Source: Polaromonas glacialis
GTDB lineage: Bacteria; Pseudomonadota; Gammaproteobacteria; Burkholderiales; Burkholderiaceae_C
DNA: 64,000 nucleotides
Assembly (NCBI RefSeq): GCF_000709345.1
Contig: NZ_KL448323.1
Coordinates: 2,043,830-2,107,829, forward strand
Direction of reading: 5' to 3'
Positions 11,481 to 21,130 of the stretch are shown piece after piece (the first letter of the stretch is position 1; each line of letters begins with the position of its first letter). The notes under the pieces are model-generated. The model had not been told where the DNA came from. It saw only the letters and a program-made list of their open reading frames with translations, and did no database searches. Made by a program: the position numbers and the translations under genes.

Positions 11481-12227
11481 TTACATATACATGCCGCCAT
11501 TGACATGAAGTTCCTGTCCCGTGATGTAGGCAGCTTGCGGACTGGCCAGAAAAGCCACCGCATGCGCGATGTCCTGCGGCTTGCCCAAGTGTCCGAGCGG
11601 AATTTGTCCGAGGAGCGCTTTTTGCTGCTCCTCGGGCAAGCGGGCCGTCATGTCGGTTTCGATAAAGCCTGGCGCCACGCAATTGACGGTGATGCTGCGC
11701 GACCCAAGTTCTCGCGCCAGCGCGCGCGTCATGCCGGCAACGCCGGCCTTGGCCGCTGCGTAATTGGCCTGTCCGGCATTACCCGAGGCGCCCACCACCG
11801 ACGTGATGCTGATGATGCGGCCGTAGCGCTGCTTCATCATGCAGCGCATCACGGCCCGGCTCATGCGAAACACTGCCTTCAGGTTGGTGTCAAGCACCGC
11901 GTCCCAGTCGTCGTCCTTCAGGCGCATGGCCAGCATGTCGCGGGTGATGCCGGCATTGTTCACCAGCACCTGCAAGCCGCCAAATTCGGTCACGATGCGG
12001 CTGACCAGCGCCTCGCCGGCGACTGCGTCGTTCACATCGAGAACCTGTCCGGAGCAGCCGGGGTAAGCCGCCAGCGTACGGCTGATTTTTGCGGCGCCTT
12101 CATCGCTGGTGGCGGTGCCGGTGACCTTCAGACCCCTCTTGGCAAGTTCCAGTGCGATGGCCGCGCCTATCCCGCGCGACGCGCCGGTCACCAGGGCGGC
12201 CTGCCCTTCAAATTTGATGTCGCTCAT
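11481..12227 (-). CDS. fabG: 3-oxoacyl-ACP reductase
   Basis: NADPH-dependent reductase of the short-chain dehydrogenase family, second step of the elongation cycle. The cofactor loop TGASRGIG spans residues 14-21, NNAG is at 90-93, and the catalytic residues are S143, Y156 and K160 (YAAAK). 248 residues is normal. Its ATG overlaps the fabD stop (ATGA). A 171-base gap follows before acpP and may hold an acpP promoter. Confidence 0.97.
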   Translation of the reverse strand: MSDIKFEGQAALVTGASRGIGAAIALELAKRGLKVTGTATSDEGAAKISRTLAAYPGCSGQVLDVNDAVAGEALVSRIVTEFGGLQVLVNNAGITRDMLAMRLKDDDWDAVLDTNLKAVFRMSRAVMRCMMKQRYGRIISITSVVGASGNAGQANYAAAKAGVAGMTRALARELGSRSITVNCVAPGFIETDMTARLPEEQQKALLGQIPLGHLGKPQDIAHAVAFLASPQAAYITGQELHVNGGMYM

Positions 12228-13174
12228 GCCAGCATCTCCTTCACTGCGACCAATGAAGCGGGGTCAAACAGCGGCGCACCGGTCAGTTCCGGGTCAATAC
12301 GTTTCACCATGCCCGCCAGAACCTTGCCCGGCCCGCACTCGACCAGCGTTGTCAAGCCCTGCGCCTTGATGGCCTGCACGCATTCGACCCAGCGCACCGG
12401 GCCAAAGGCCTGCCGGTAGAGCGCATCACGGATGCGGTCGGCATCGGTTTCGACAGTGACATCGACATTGTTGATGACGGGAATGCTGGGGGCGGCAAAC
12501 TCGATGCCGGCAAGCTGCTCCTTGAGCCTGTCGGCCGCCGGCTTCATCAGGGGGGAATGGAAAGGCGCCGACACCGGCAGGGGCAAGGCGCGCTTGGCGC
12601 CGTTCGCCTTGAGAGTTTCACAGGCCTTGTCGACGGCCGCCTTGCTGCCGGCAATCACGGTCTGCATCGGGTCATTGAAGTTGACGGCTTCGACAATTTC
12701 AGTTGTATCCACACCGAAGCTTCGCGTTGCTTCGGCGCAGCCCTCGATGACCCTGGCAGCGTCCATGCCCAGGATGGCGGCCATTGCGCCCACGCCGACA
12801 GGCACGGCGTCCTGCATGGCCTGCGCCCGAAAACGGACCAGGGGAGCGGCCTGCGACAGGCTCAGCACGCCTGAGGCGACCAGTGCCGAGTATTCGCCCA
12901 GCGAGTGACCCGCCACCACGGCAGGAGCGATACCGATTTCGGCCATCCACACGCGGTAAGCGGCCACGCCGGCTACCAGCATGACCGGCTGGGTATTGGT
13001 GGTCAGCGCCAGCGCTTCCTTGGGGCCGCTCTTGATGAGCTGGCCGATATCTTCAGCCAGCGCCTCGGAAGCTTCAGCCAGGGTCTGGATCACAACGGGG
13101 TGGTCGCCCCAGGCATCCAGCATGCTCACGGACTGGGAGCCCTGACCGGGAAAAATAAAGGCAAACGATTTCAA
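12224..13174 (-). CDS. fabD: malonyl-CoA:ACP transacylase
   Basis: Loads malonyl groups on the acyl carrier protein. The nucleophile is S91 in GHSLGEYSAL and the partner histidine is H206 in PFHSPLM; the N-terminal FPGQGSQ motif is at residues 8-14. 316 residues is the usual length. Overlaps fabG by four bases. In most relatives fabH lies directly upstream; here two extra genes separate fabH from fabD. Confidence 0.97.
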   Translation of the reverse strand: MKSFAFIFPGQGSQSVSMLDAWGDHPVVIQTLAEASEALAEDIGQLIKSGPKEALALTTNTQPVMLVAGVAAYRVWMAEIGIAPAVVAGHSLGEYSALVASGVLSLSQAAPLVRFRAQAMQDAVPVGVGAMAAILGMDAARVIEGCAEATRSFGVDTTEIVEAVNFNDPMQTVIAGSKAAVDKACETLKANGAKRALPLPVSAPFHSPLMKPAADRLKEQLAGIEFAAPSIPVINNVDVTVETDADRIRDALYRQAFGPVRWVECVQAIKAQGLTTLVECGPGKVLAGMVKRIDPELTGAPLFDPASLVAVKEMLA

Positions 13175-13264
13175 ATGATGACTCCGGTTATCAATCGCAG
13201 GGTGAGAATTGCGCTCATTGTAGAAAGGTGAATGGCTTGCAGCGTGGGTTGTTTTTGCACTGCA

Positions 13265-13936
13265 TCAAGGTGGCAAGGGACGAGTAGCCCGGGAGTTGGG
13301 CCTGTAGCTGTGCCACACACCTGTCGCCCCAGCCTTCGTGCAATGAATCACGGCCCAGATAGCCAGCCAGGGGTCCATCAGGTAATCCCAAAGGTTGCCT
13401 GACTCCATCAGCCCCAGAGTCCAGGCCAGCAGCGCCAGGCCGATCAGCGCCGGCAAAAGCCGCAGTCCCTTGACCCAGAACACTGTCGACAACGCCAGCA
13501 ACGTGCCGAGCATGTAAAACGAGCCCCATCCTGGCCGATAGGCGTCCCAGTCGCCCCATCCCAAAGCTGTCGGATACAGCACGGCCGCAGCCACGGCAAG
13601 GGCCACGGATAAAGCCAGACCTTCACGCCGGGCCATGGCTGGCCAGCCGGACAGGCGCCGCCCCATGCTGAGACAGGCCAGCGCCACCAGCGTCGTGCTC
13701 AGATCCGAACTGACGCCCCGGACAAAAGCCAGAACCGGCAGCTGGGCGGCGCCCATCGGAATCCAAAACACTGAAAAAACAGCCAGCAACACGACCCACC
13801 GGGTCGGCTGTGTGATGTCACGCTGGCGGTCCAGCAAACGCAGGATGGCGGCGCACAGCACCAGGTCAATCCCCACGAGGGCCAGCAGATCAGTGAGCGG
13901 CGGAAGCAGCATGGCGTGCGGCTGGCGAGGCAGCAT
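13265..13936 (-). CDS. polytopic membrane protein paired with sialidase-like gene
   Basis: Not recognised by family. From ATG 13936 it is about 223 residues with six or seven hydrophobic segments: for example LLALVGIDLVLCAAILRLL, WVVLLAVFSVFWIPMGAA, LSVALAVAAAVLYPTAL and LLPALIGLALLAWTLGLM. The start overlaps the last 47 bases of the sialidase-like gene, so the two are probably made together. The reading frame is open further upstream, but that stretch overlaps the sialidase gene and has no hydrophobic pattern. A partner or membrane anchor role for the upstream protein is inferred from position only. Confidence 0.7.
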   Translation of the reverse strand: MLPRQPHAMLLPPLTDLLALVGIDLVLCAAILRLLDRQRDITQPTRWVVLLAVFSVFWIPMGAAQLPVLAFVRGVSSDLSTTLVALACLSMGRRLSGWPAMARREGLALSVALAVAAAVLYPTALGWGDWDAYRPGWGSFYMLGTLLALSTVFWVKGLRLLPALIGLALLAWTLGLMESGNLWDYLMDPWLAIWAVIHCTKAGATGVWHSYRPNSRATRPLPP

Positions 13937-15317
13937 CAGGTAGAAGGACTTGCCGGGGATTGAGCCGGACATGCTTGATGCGGCTGCGGTGCCAGGTATA
14001 AACCAGATGCAAATAGCCATCGCGGCTTTGCAGCAGGTAGGGATAAGAGAACTCTTGTAAACAGGCAGCGGCGCCGCACAACTGGCGTTTGGCACTATCT
14101 ACATCGGCCTGGGCCTGTGAATTGCTGGCACCACGCGCCCGAAGTTCGGCGCCCAGCAGGCGCTCATATTCGCTGACCGGCAAGCGCGTTCCGGGAGAAG
14201 GCGACGACTCCACGGTCCATTGGCGGGCGCCATCAAAAGAACTTCCAGGCGCTGTTTGCAGTAAGGCCAGCGTTTCACGATTTTTGGGCTGGGGATTGAG
14301 GGCCAGCCACTGCTGGCCCGTGGCTGTCACGACGCCGGCCAGCGCTGAATCCGGATTAGGCCAGGCGGTCGCATGCACCGTTGCCCAGGTGGCGCCGGCA
14401 TCGCCTGTAGAAGAGGCCATCACGGCGGTGCTGCTGCCCGAACGCATGTAGGCCTGCGCCTGCCTTGCACTGCTGACCAGCAAGACGGGCTGAAGGCTGT
14501 TCTGGCTGCCCGGGATCCGGACTTTGTCGATCACCTGCCCCTGCGGCCCTAGGCGCACAATCTCGGCGAACTTGGTGACGAACTCGTGGTACACCGGCAG
14601 GCCAATCTGGCCACTCTGGTAAAAAACCGGGGCGCCCTTGACCAGCGTGCTGATATTGATGAATGGCGAGGTGACCAGCCGCCGCGCGGGGCTCCAGGTG
14701 TCGCCATCGTCCGTGGAACGGGCCCAGCTGATGGAGCTTCCGGCCCATCCGCCCACCGACACATTGACCATCCAGAGCACCAGCGAGCCGTCGGGCATGC
14801 GGGCAATCACCGGATTGCCTATTTTTTTGACATAGCGCCACAAGTCCTGTTGAAGTTGCGTGCGGTTGAAAAGCGTGGCTTCCTCGCCCCAGCGCAGGGT
14901 TGCAGCATCCATGACCGAGGTTTTGACCGCCACATCCCTTCCCCCTTCGCGCGAACCCGAGAACCATACAGCGCGCAGGCGGCCGTCACGCAGTTCGACC
15001 AGCGACGCGGCATGCACGGCCTGCCCTGGAGCGGAAGAGACAAAACGGGCATCGAACTCGAAACGGCCATCGGGAGAGCGCTGCCGGACGGGCACGATCG
15101 CTGCGGGGCCAGTGGCTTGGGTCGCTGGCAAAGCACTTGCCGCAGACGCCGCCTGCCGGGGAAGCGGCATAAAATCCGGCGCGGGCGGGCGGCTGGCAAT
15201 TTTCCAGCTGGCCAAAAGAAAAATCACTATCAGCGCCAGCACCGCCAATAAATCCGTGCGGCGTGCAAAACCTGGCCTGTGGACGCTCAAGCAGCCCCCA
15301 GCCAGAAAGGCGCGCAC
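13890..15317 (-). CDS. membrane-anchored sialidase-like (BNR repeat) protein
   Basis: 475 residues from a GTG. One membrane helix (residues 22-38) anchors a large extracytoplasmic domain. Two Asp-boxes mark a six-bladed sialidase-type propeller: STDDGDTW at 201-208 and TGDAGATW at 304-311. The stretch WFSGSREGGRDV (118-129) resembles the arginine-containing strand of BNR_2 exo-sialidases. A true sialidase activity is not proven; the fold could serve another glycan. The start is uncertain because no ribosome binding site is evident before the GTG. It sits between fabH and fabD on the same strand, an unusual place for a glycosidase-like gene. Confidence 0.8.
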   Translation of the reverse strand: MRAFLAGGCLSVHRPGFARRTDLLAVLALIVIFLLASWKIASRPPAPDFMPLPRQAASAASALPATQATGPAAIVPVRQRSPDGRFEFDARFVSSAPGQAVHAASLVELRDGRLRAVWFSGSREGGRDVAVKTSVMDAATLRWGEEATLFNRTQLQQDLWRYVKKIGNPVIARMPDGSLVLWMVNVSVGGWAGSSISWARSTDDGDTWSPARRLVTSPFINISTLVKGAPVFYQSGQIGLPVYHEFVTKFAEIVRLGPQGQVIDKVRIPGSQNSLQPVLLVSSARQAQAYMRSGSSTAVMASSTGDAGATWATVHATAWPNPDSALAGVVTATGQQWLALNPQPKNRETLALLQTAPGSSFDGARQWTVESSPSPGTRLPVSEYERLLGAELRARGASNSQAQADVDSAKRQLCGAAACLQEFSYPYLLQSRDGYLHLVYTWHRSRIKHVRLNPRQVLLPDAASPAARHAASAAH

Positions 15318-15341
15318 CCGTGAAGACAGCAGACCACCATG

Positions 15342-16319
15342 TCAGTACTTGAGAAGCACGGCACCCCAGGTGAAACCGCCGCCGACGCCTTCAAGCATGA
15401 CGGTGTCTCCCTTTTTGACCTTGCCGCTGCGCACCGCTTCGTCCAATGCCAGTGGAATCGACGCCGCCGAGGTGTTGCCGTGCTGGTCAACCGTGACAAT
15501 CAGTTTTTCCAGCGGAAGTTTCAGTTTTTTGGCCGTGCTGTGCATGATGCGCAGGTTGGCCTGGTGCGGAATCAGCCAATCGATATCGGCTTCGGTGAGT
15601 TCCGCCTTCGCCAGCGTGGCCCGGGCGGCGCTTTCGAGCACTGCGACGGCCAGTTTGAAGACCGCTTTGCCATCCATGGTCAGGAGCGGGCTGCCGAGCA
15701 CCTGACCGCCCGATACATGGCCGGGAACGCATAGGATACCGACATGCTTGCCGTCGGCATGCAGGTCACTGGCCAGGATTCCGGGGGTTTGCGAAGCTTC
15801 GAGCACCACGGCGCCCGCGCCATCGCCGAACAGCACGCAGGTCGTGCGGTCGGAAAAATCGAGGATGCGTGAAAACACCTCCGCGCCGACGACCAGCGCC
15901 TTGCTCGCCGCGCCGCTCTTGATCATGGCGTCTGCCACAGTCAAGGCGTAGACGAAACCGCTGCAGACCGCCTGCATATCAAAGGCCGGGCAACCGGCGA
16001 TTCCCAGCTTGTGCTGCAGGATGCAGGCGACCGACGGAAACACCATGTCAGGCGTCGAGGTGGCCACGATGATCAGGTCAATGTCAGCGGCTTGCAATCC
16101 GGCGGCTTCGATGGCGCGTTTGGCCGCCTCAAGTCCGAGGTCGCTGCTGGTCACGTCAGGCGCGGCAAAGTGGCGCGCGCTGATGCCGGTGCGTTCGACA
16201 ATCCATTCGTCAGAGGTTTCGACACCCCTGGCGGCCAGATCGGCAGCCAGCTGGGCATTGGTCAAACGGTTCGGCGGCAGGTAGCTGCCGGTGCCGGTAA
16301 TGCGTGAATAGCGGGTCAT
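15342..16319 (-). CDS. fabH: 3-oxoacyl-ACP synthase III
   Basis: Starts fatty acid synthesis by condensing acetyl-CoA with malonyl-ACP. Catalytic triad C119 (QAVCSGF), H252 (PHQANLR) and N282 (GNTSAAS). 325 residues, normal length, with the C-terminal GGGFTWGA motif. Lies four bases after plsX and 24 bases before the sialidase-like gene. Confidence 0.97.
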   Translation of the reverse strand: MTRYSRITGTGSYLPPNRLTNAQLAADLAARGVETSDEWIVERTGISARHFAAPDVTSSDLGLEAAKRAIEAAGLQAADIDLIIVATSTPDMVFPSVACILQHKLGIAGCPAFDMQAVCSGFVYALTVADAMIKSGAASKALVVGAEVFSRILDFSDRTTCVLFGDGAGAVVLEASQTPGILASDLHADGKHVGILCVPGHVSGGQVLGSPLLTMDGKAVFKLAVAVLESAARATLAKAELTEADIDWLIPHQANLRIMHSTAKKLKLPLEKLIVTVDQHGNTSAASIPLALDEAVRSGKVKKGDTVMLEGVGGGFTWGAVLLKY

Positions 16320-16323
16320 TGGA

Positions 16324-17436
16324 TTAGGGTGCCGGGGTTGAAACAGGGGATTCGGCAGGCAGGCGGTGGGCTGCCTGCGCGTCGTCGGTGGACACTGCCG
16401 CTGTGGCGGCTACCAGCAGGGGGGCTGCATGGGCAATGCGTTCGCGCACCCTTTCCAGCAAGTTGTTCCTGGCTGCATCATAAGCCCGACCCAAGGCCTG
16501 CTCGAATGCAAAAACGTCCGCCGAGCCATGGCTTTTAAAGACCAGGCCGCGCAGCCCAAGCAAGGCCGCGCCGTTGTAGCGCCTGTGGTCAAACCGCTTT
16601 TTAAAGGCGGACAGCACTGGATAGGCCACCAGAGCCGCCATCTTGGTCAGCAGGTTGCGGGAAAACTCGGCCTTGATGTAGTCGCCGATCATGTGCGCCA
16701 GGCCTTCGCTGCTCTTGAGCGCCACATTGCCGACAAAGCCGTCGCACACGACCAGATCGGTCGTTCCCTTGAAAATGTCGTTGCCTTCGACATTTCCATA
16801 AAAATTGATATCACCGGAATCGGAAGCCGCCCTGAGCAGCTTGCCGGCCTTTTTGATCATGTCGCCACCCTTGATGGCTTCTTCGCCTATGTTGAGCAAA
16901 CCCACCGTCGGCGAGGGAATGTCGGCAATGGCGGCGACCAGCGCCGAGCCCATCACCGCGAACTGCAGCAAATGCTCTTCGGTGCAGTCCACATTGGCGC
17001 CCAAGTCGAGCATGGTGGTAGCCTTGCCCGCCGCATTGGGCAACTGTGACGCTATGGCGGGGCGGTCAATGCCTTCCAGGGTCTTGAGCACATAACGGGC
17101 AATCGCCATCAGCGCGCCGGTGTTGCCGCCCGAGACGGCCACCTGGGCGCGCCCCTCCTTGACCTGGTTGATGGCCACGCGCATTGAGGAATTCTTCTTG
17201 CGGCGCAGGGCGATTTCAATCGAATCGTCCATCGTGACCACCTCGCTGGCGGCAACGATCTCACATCGGGCTTGCGCCAGCAACTGGGCATGCAGGGGAT
17301 GGGCTGCAAGCACCTCGGGCTGGCCCACCAGCAACATTTCGGCGTCCGGATGCGCCCGCAAAAATGCCAGACTGGCAGCGAGGGTGACATCGGGACCGAC
17401 ATCGCCTCCCATGGCATCGACAGCTATCCTGATCAT
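16324..17436 (-). CDS. plsX: phosphate acyltransferase PlsX
   Basis: Converts acyl-ACP to acyl-phosphate, the entry to phospholipid synthesis. The N-terminal signature DAMGGDVGP is at residues 7-15, and the conserved blocks [30 protein letters not shown] and [16 protein letters not shown] follow in the expected order. 370 residues; the last ~35 are a low-complexity Ala/Pro tail. Part of rpmF-plsX-fabH. Confidence 0.96.
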   Translation of the reverse strand: MIRIAVDAMGGDVGPDVTLAASLAFLRAHPDAEMLLVGQPEVLAAHPLHAQLLAQARCEIVAASEVVTMDDSIEIALRRKKNSSMRVAINQVKEGRAQVAVSGGNTGALMAIARYVLKTLEGIDRPAIASQLPNAAGKATTMLDLGANVDCTEEHLLQFAVMGSALVAAIADIPSPTVGLLNIGEEAIKGGDMIKKAGKLLRAASDSGDINFYGNVEGNDIFKGTTDLVVCDGFVGNVALKSSEGLAHMIGDYIKAEFSRNLLTKMAALVAYPVLSAFKKRFDHRRYNGAALLGLRGLVFKSHGSADVFAFEQALGRAYDAARNNLLERVRERIAHAAPLLVAATAAVSTDDAQAAHRLPAESPVSTPAP

Positions 17437-17472
17437 GCGTGGACCGGTTCAGTCAAGAATAAAAATTCAGGC

Positions 17473-17503
17473 AAAAGAAAGGCCCGCAGGATGAGTGCGG
17501 GCC
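17473..17503 (-). terminator. hairpin with T-rich tail between rpmF and plsX
   Basis: 8-bp stem GGCCCGCA / TGCGGGCC (17481-17488 with 17496-17503), 7-nt loop, followed on the minus strand by TTTCTTTT. It could partly terminate the abundant rpmF message before the lipid genes. The interrupted T run suggests a leaky terminator. Confidence 0.6.
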
Positions 17504-17521
17504 ATGGCTTGGAACGTGAAA

Positions 17522-17704
17522 TTACGCTTCAGCTTTTGTTTTCAGCACCTTGCGGCCACGGTAAAAACCGGTGGGGCTGATGTGGTGGCGCAGGTGGATT
17601 TCGCCGGTGGTCGGCTCCACGGCAATGCCCGGCACGTTCAGTGCGTTGTGCGAGCGGTGCATACCGCGCTTGGAAGGGGACTTTTTGTTTTGCTGGACAG
17701 CCAT
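17522..17704 (-). CDS. rpmF: 50S ribosomal protein L32
   Basis: 60-residue bL32. The start [19 protein letters not shown] is diagnostic. ATG 17704 is chosen because AGGAG precedes it by about seven bases and because upstream codons do not fit the family. Located between yceD and plsX, the usual context. Confidence 0.98.
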   Translation of the reverse strand: MAVQQNKKSPSKRGMHRSHNALNVPGIAVEPTTGEIHLRHHISPTGFYRGRKVLKTKAEA

Positions 17705-17930
17705 GATTCGCTCCTGACAGGGTGATAGTGTTGGTAAATTTCGCACCAAATTTCGAAGTCTGGTGAACTGCATGCTCTATATAAGCCAGAGAAGCCAGCA
17801 TCACTACCTTGGTACGCGAAGCCTCGGATTATAGCCCGATACCGGACAGCGTCCGGTGCCGGTCGATTGGGGCGTTCAGACGGCCACCCTGCCAGCACAA
17901 GCGGTACACCCTGAAAAAAGAGCCATCCGG

Positions 17931-18503
17931 CTAGTCGCTTTTCTTTTTCAGCTGGGCCAGGACGGCAAAAGGATTGGGCTTTTCGCCCGACGGCACGTCT
18001 TCACCGTTCTGGCCAGCCCCATCGCCCAGTGCCTCCTCGCCGACCTGCATGACAGGCGTTACCGGGCATTCGTCATGCATGGGCACCAGTGGCAGCGCCA
18101 TCAGCAGTTCGTCCTCCAGCACCGCGAGCAGGTCAAAATGCGACTCCATGACCAGCAGGTCCTCGTCGGACTCGTCGTCCTCGGCCATGGCAATTTCTTC
18201 GGTGGCCACGAAGCGGTACCACTGGTCAACCTCTAGCGGCGTGGCGACCGTGCCCATGCAGCGCTGGCAGGTCAGCGGGACCGATGCGGTGGCTACCAGA
18301 TGTAGCCAGACATCTTCTTCTGCGCCCGAACCCGGACGCAACTCGGCGCGGGCTTCCCAGTTAAGCATCAAATCAGGGTCCAGCGCTTGCGCCTCCTGCG
18401 CCAGGCGCTCCATATTTTGTAGCGGGATGGTTTCGATGAGCGCAACGCCTTCGCGGGCAAAGGCTTGCATGTTCAGCCGGGTGGCGTGGTGAGATTTGGA
18501 CAT
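17931..18503 (-). CDS. yceD: YceD/DUF177 family protein, 23S rRNA accumulation
   Basis: 190-residue DUF177 protein; the family is needed for normal 23S rRNA accumulation in bacteria and plastids. The diagnostic centre is VPLTCQRCMG around residue 76, and the acidic stretch DDESDED follows. Nearly always precedes rpmF, as here, with 226 bases between them. Divergent from maf with only 25 bases between the start codons, so their promoters must overlap each other's 5' ends. Residues 28-42 (LQNMERLAQEAQALD) may come from a degenerate copy of the dispersed repeat. Confidence 0.92.
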   Translation of the reverse strand: MSKSHHATRLNMQAFAREGVALIETIPLQNMERLAQEAQALDPDLMLNWEARAELRPGSGAEEDVWLHLVATASVPLTCQRCMGTVATPLEVDQWYRFVATEEIAMAEDDESDEDLLVMESHFDLLAVLEDELLMALPLVPMHDECPVTPVMQVGEEALGDGAGQNGEDVPSGEKPNPFAVLAQLKKKSD

Positions 18504-18528
18504 GCGTGCAGTGTAAGAGAATCAGTGC

Positions 18529-19200
18529 ATGAACTCCGCGACCCTTCCTTCCCCTGCAATCCCCGAAAAACCCGATCTGCCCACGACCCGCCAGCCGGCA
18601 GGCCGGTTATTGGTGCTGGGCTCCACCTCTCCCTACCGGCGCGAGTTGCTCCAGCGCCTGCAAATTCCCTTCGAGGTGGCCGCGCCCGAAGTAGATGAAA
18701 CGCCGCTGCCGCATGAAACGCCGGATGCGCTGGCCAGGCGCCTGGCGCTGGCCAAGGCGCGCACCGTGGCCAGGGATTTCCCGCAATCGGTGGTGATTGG
18801 TTCCGATCAGGTGGCCGACCTGAACGGGCTTGCGCTGGGCAAGCCGGGCAACCATGAACGGGCGGTCACCCAGTTGCGCCAGATGCGCGGCCAGACGGTG
18901 ATTTTTCAAACGGCGGTGGCGGTGGTTTGCCTGGAAAGCGGTTTCGAGCAAACCGCCCTGGCGGCCGTCCGGGTGAAGTTTCGCAAACTGGATGATGCCG
19001 AAATTGAAAACTACCTGCGCGCCGAGCAGCCCTACGACTGCGCCGGCAGCGCCAAAAGCGAAGGACTGGGCATTGCGCTGCTCGAATCGATTGACAGCGA
19101 CGACCCGACCGCGCTGGTCGGCCTGCCCTTGATCCGCACCTGCAAAATGATCCAGGCCGCCGGCATTGCCGTGCTGGCAAACCGCAGGACCGCCCCATGA
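18529..19200 (+). CDS. yceF: Maf-like nucleotide pyrophosphatase, YceF subfamily
   Basis: Hydrolyses non-canonical or methylated nucleoside triphosphates (m7GTP for the YceF branch). The Maf signature LGSTSPYRRELLQRL is at residues 30-44, EVDETP at 55-60, and the catalytic segment SDQVADLNG near 92. 223 residues with about 25 extra N-terminal residues before the core, which suggests ATG 18529 may be slightly early. Overlaps the next gene by four bases (ATGA). Confidence 0.92.
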   Translation: MNSATLPSPAIPEKPDLPTTRQPAGRLLVLGSTSPYRRELLQRLQIPFEVAAPEVDETPLPHETPDALARRLALAKARTVARDFPQSVVIGSDQVADLNGLALGKPGNHERAVTQLRQMRGQTVIFQTAVAVVCLESGFEQTALAAVRVKFRKLDDAEIENYLRAEQPYDCAGSAKSEGLGIALLESIDSDDPTALVGLPLIRTCKMIQAAGIAVLANRRTAP

Positions 19201-19961
19201 GCATCGCCAAGGGAAACCTTTATTTGGTGCCGGCACCGCTGGATTTTGGCTGCGACAGCCAGGCTCCGTTGCAGGACGTGATGCCAGCCGGTACGCTGCA
19301 GGTTGCGGCCCGGCTGTGCTGCTGGATCTGCGAAAACGCAAAAAGCACGCGCGCCTACCTCAAGCGCATCAACGAGTTGCATCCCTTGTCCACGCCGGTC
19401 CAGGCGCTGCAGATTCAGGAGTTGCCGCGCGAAGTGCATAAAAAGGGCGACCACAGCGGACACTTCGACGCCCGGCCGCTGCTGGCAGCCGCCCTTGAAG
19501 GCCGCGACATCGGCCTGGTCAGCGAAGCCGGAATGCCCGCCATTGCCGATCCTGGCTCGTCGGTGGTGCGCGCCGCGCATGACCTCGGGATTCAGGTGGT
19601 GCCGCTGACAGGCCCGATGTCGCTGATGCTGGCGCTGGCGTCAAGCGGACTGAATGGACAGAATTTCGCGTTTGTCGGCTACCTGCCGCAAGACCCTTCC
19701 GGCCGCGCCCAACGCATCCGCGAACTCGAATCGCTGGCGCTGAAGACCGGCCAGACGCAAATTTTCATTGAAACGCCCTACCGCAATGCCGCCTTGCTGC
19801 AGGGGCTGCTGCAAACCCTGCAGGGCAATACCCGGCTGGCCCTGAGTTGCGGCATCACGCTGGGCAGCGGTGTGTCGCGCAGCGCATTGGCAAGCCAGTG
19901 GAAACGCGACAAGCCGGTGCTGCCGCTTGATCTGCCCACCGTGTTCTGCATTGGCCGGTAA
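19197..19961 (+). CDS. RsmI-like SAM-dependent methyltransferase (tetrapyrrole methylase family)
   Basis: 254 residues with the tetrapyrrole-methylase fold. The motif SEAGMPAIADPG (about residues 108-119) and the segment VVPLTGPMSLMLALASSGL are those of RsmI and its paralogue, and FIETPYRNAALL follows. RsmI 2'-O-methylates C1402 of 16S rRNA. This protein is shorter than E. coli RsmI (286) and begins GNLYLVPAPLDFG, which matches a separate RsmI-like branch often placed after maf, so a precise substrate is not assigned. Coupled to yceF. Confidence 0.85.
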   Translation: MSIAKGNLYLVPAPLDFGCDSQAPLQDVMPAGTLQVAARLCCWICENAKSTRAYLKRINELHPLSTPVQALQIQELPREVHKKGDHSGHFDARPLLAAALEGRDIGLVSEAGMPAIADPGSSVVRAAHDLGIQVVPLTGPMSLMLALASSGLNGQNFAFVGYLPQDPSGRAQRIRELESLALKTGQTQIFIETPYRNAALLQGLLQTLQGNTRLALSCGITLGSGVSRSALASQWKRDKPVLPLDLPTVFCIGR

Positions 19962-19983
19962 CCGCTGTTTCCGACAGCACCAT

Positions 19984-20017
19984 AAAAAAAAGCCCGCGAT
20001 CTGCGCGGGCTTTTTTT
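19984..20017. terminator. bidirectional terminator
   Basis: Stem GCCCGCG / CGCGGGC (19992-19998 with 20004-20010), 5-nt loop, flanked by an A run on the left and a T run on the right. It serves both the yceF pair (plus) and sppA (minus), which converge here. Confidence 0.92.
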
Positions 20018-20029
20018 GATGCTCGTTTT

Positions 20030-21109
20030 TTAGCGAAGCGCGGGAATCGCCTGGAAGGCCTTCATGGCGCCTTCGCCCAGGGCGGCGCCAAACTTCTTGG
20101 CCAAGCGCTCGGCGACGTTGTCGCGGCGCGTGTAGTCGATGATTTCCTCCACCTTGATGACTTCGCGGGCAACGTAGTCGAGGTTGCCCAAATGGTCGGC
20201 CAGGCCAAGTTCCACCGCCTGCTGGCCGTTCCAGAACAGGCCGGTGAACATCTCGGGCGTTTCCTTCAGGCGGCTGCCGCGACCCTTCTTGACCACCGCA
20301 ATGAACTGCTGGTGAATCTGGTCCAGCATGCTCTGGGCGAAAGCGCGCTGCTTGTCGCTTTGCGCGCTGAACGGGTCCAGAAAGCCCTTGTTTTCGCCGG
20401 CGGTCAGCAAACGGCGTTCGACGCCGAGTTTGTCCATCAGGCCGGTAAAGCCAAAGCTGTCCATCAGCACGCCGATGCTGCCGACGATGCTGGCCTTGTC
20501 CACGAAAATCTGGTCGGCGGACACGGCGATGTAATAGGCCGCCGAGGCGCAGCTTTCCTCCACCACGGCATAGACCGGTTTCTTGTGCTTGGCCTTCAGG
20601 CGCAGGATTTCGTCATTCATCATGCCGGCCTGCACCGGGCTGCCGCCTGGCGAATTGATCAGCAGCACGATGGCCTTGGAGCCCTCGTCCTCAAAGGCCG
20701 AGCGCAAGGCGGCATTGACAAACTCGGCGCTGGCGTCGGCGCCCTGGGCAATTTCACCCTTGATCTCGATCACGGCGGTATGCGGAACGCTGGCGTCGGT
20801 GACCGGGGTGCCGCGCTGCAGCGCCATCCACAGCAGGATGACAAAAAACAGCAGCCAGGACAGGCGCACGAAGGTTTTCCAGCGCCGCGTGGCCCTTTGC
20901 TCGTTGAGCGTGGCAAAGACCAGCTTCTCCAGGGTGGCACGTTCCCAGCCAGGAACGCCGGATGCGTCCGGCGCGACGTGCTTTCCCGCCAATTCGGCGC
21001 CCTCTTTGGACTGTGGGGCAGGAAATTTAGGCTGGTCTGGCGAAAATCCCGGCTCCCGGGACGGATCGAAAGAGGGGTCGGAGTTACCGGGTCGGTTGGT
21101 ATCGTTCAT
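20030..21109 (-). CDS. sppA: signal peptide peptidase SppA (S49 family)
   Basis: Inner-membrane protease that degrades cleaved signal peptides. 359 residues: a cytoplasmic Pro-rich N-terminus, one membrane helix (83-98), then one S49 domain with INSPGGSPVQ (151-160), nucleophile S189 in SCASAAYYIA and the lysine K241 in ENKGFLDPF. The usual ASGGYY glycines are alanines here. It is the short, single-domain type. Last gene of the rluC-gph-Rieske-sppA run. Confidence 0.93.
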   Translation of the reverse strand: MNDTNRPGNSDPSFDPSREPGFSPDQPKFPAPQSKEGAELAGKHVAPDASGVPGWERATLEKLVFATLNEQRATRRWKTFVRLSWLLFFVILLWMALQRGTPVTDASVPHTAVIEIKGEIAQGADASAEFVNAALRSAFEDEGSKAIVLLINSPGGSPVQAGMMNDEILRLKAKHKKPVYAVVEESCASAAYYIAVSADQIFVDKASIVGSIGVLMDSFGFTGLMDKLGVERRLLTAGENKGFLDPFSAQSDKQRAFAQSMLDQIHQQFIAVVKKGRGSRLKETPEMFTGLFWNGQQAVELGLADHLGNLDYVAREVIKVEEIIDYTRRDNVAERLAKKFGAALGEGAMKAFQAIPALR

Positions 21110-21130
21110 GGGGCTAGTTTAGAGAAGTAT

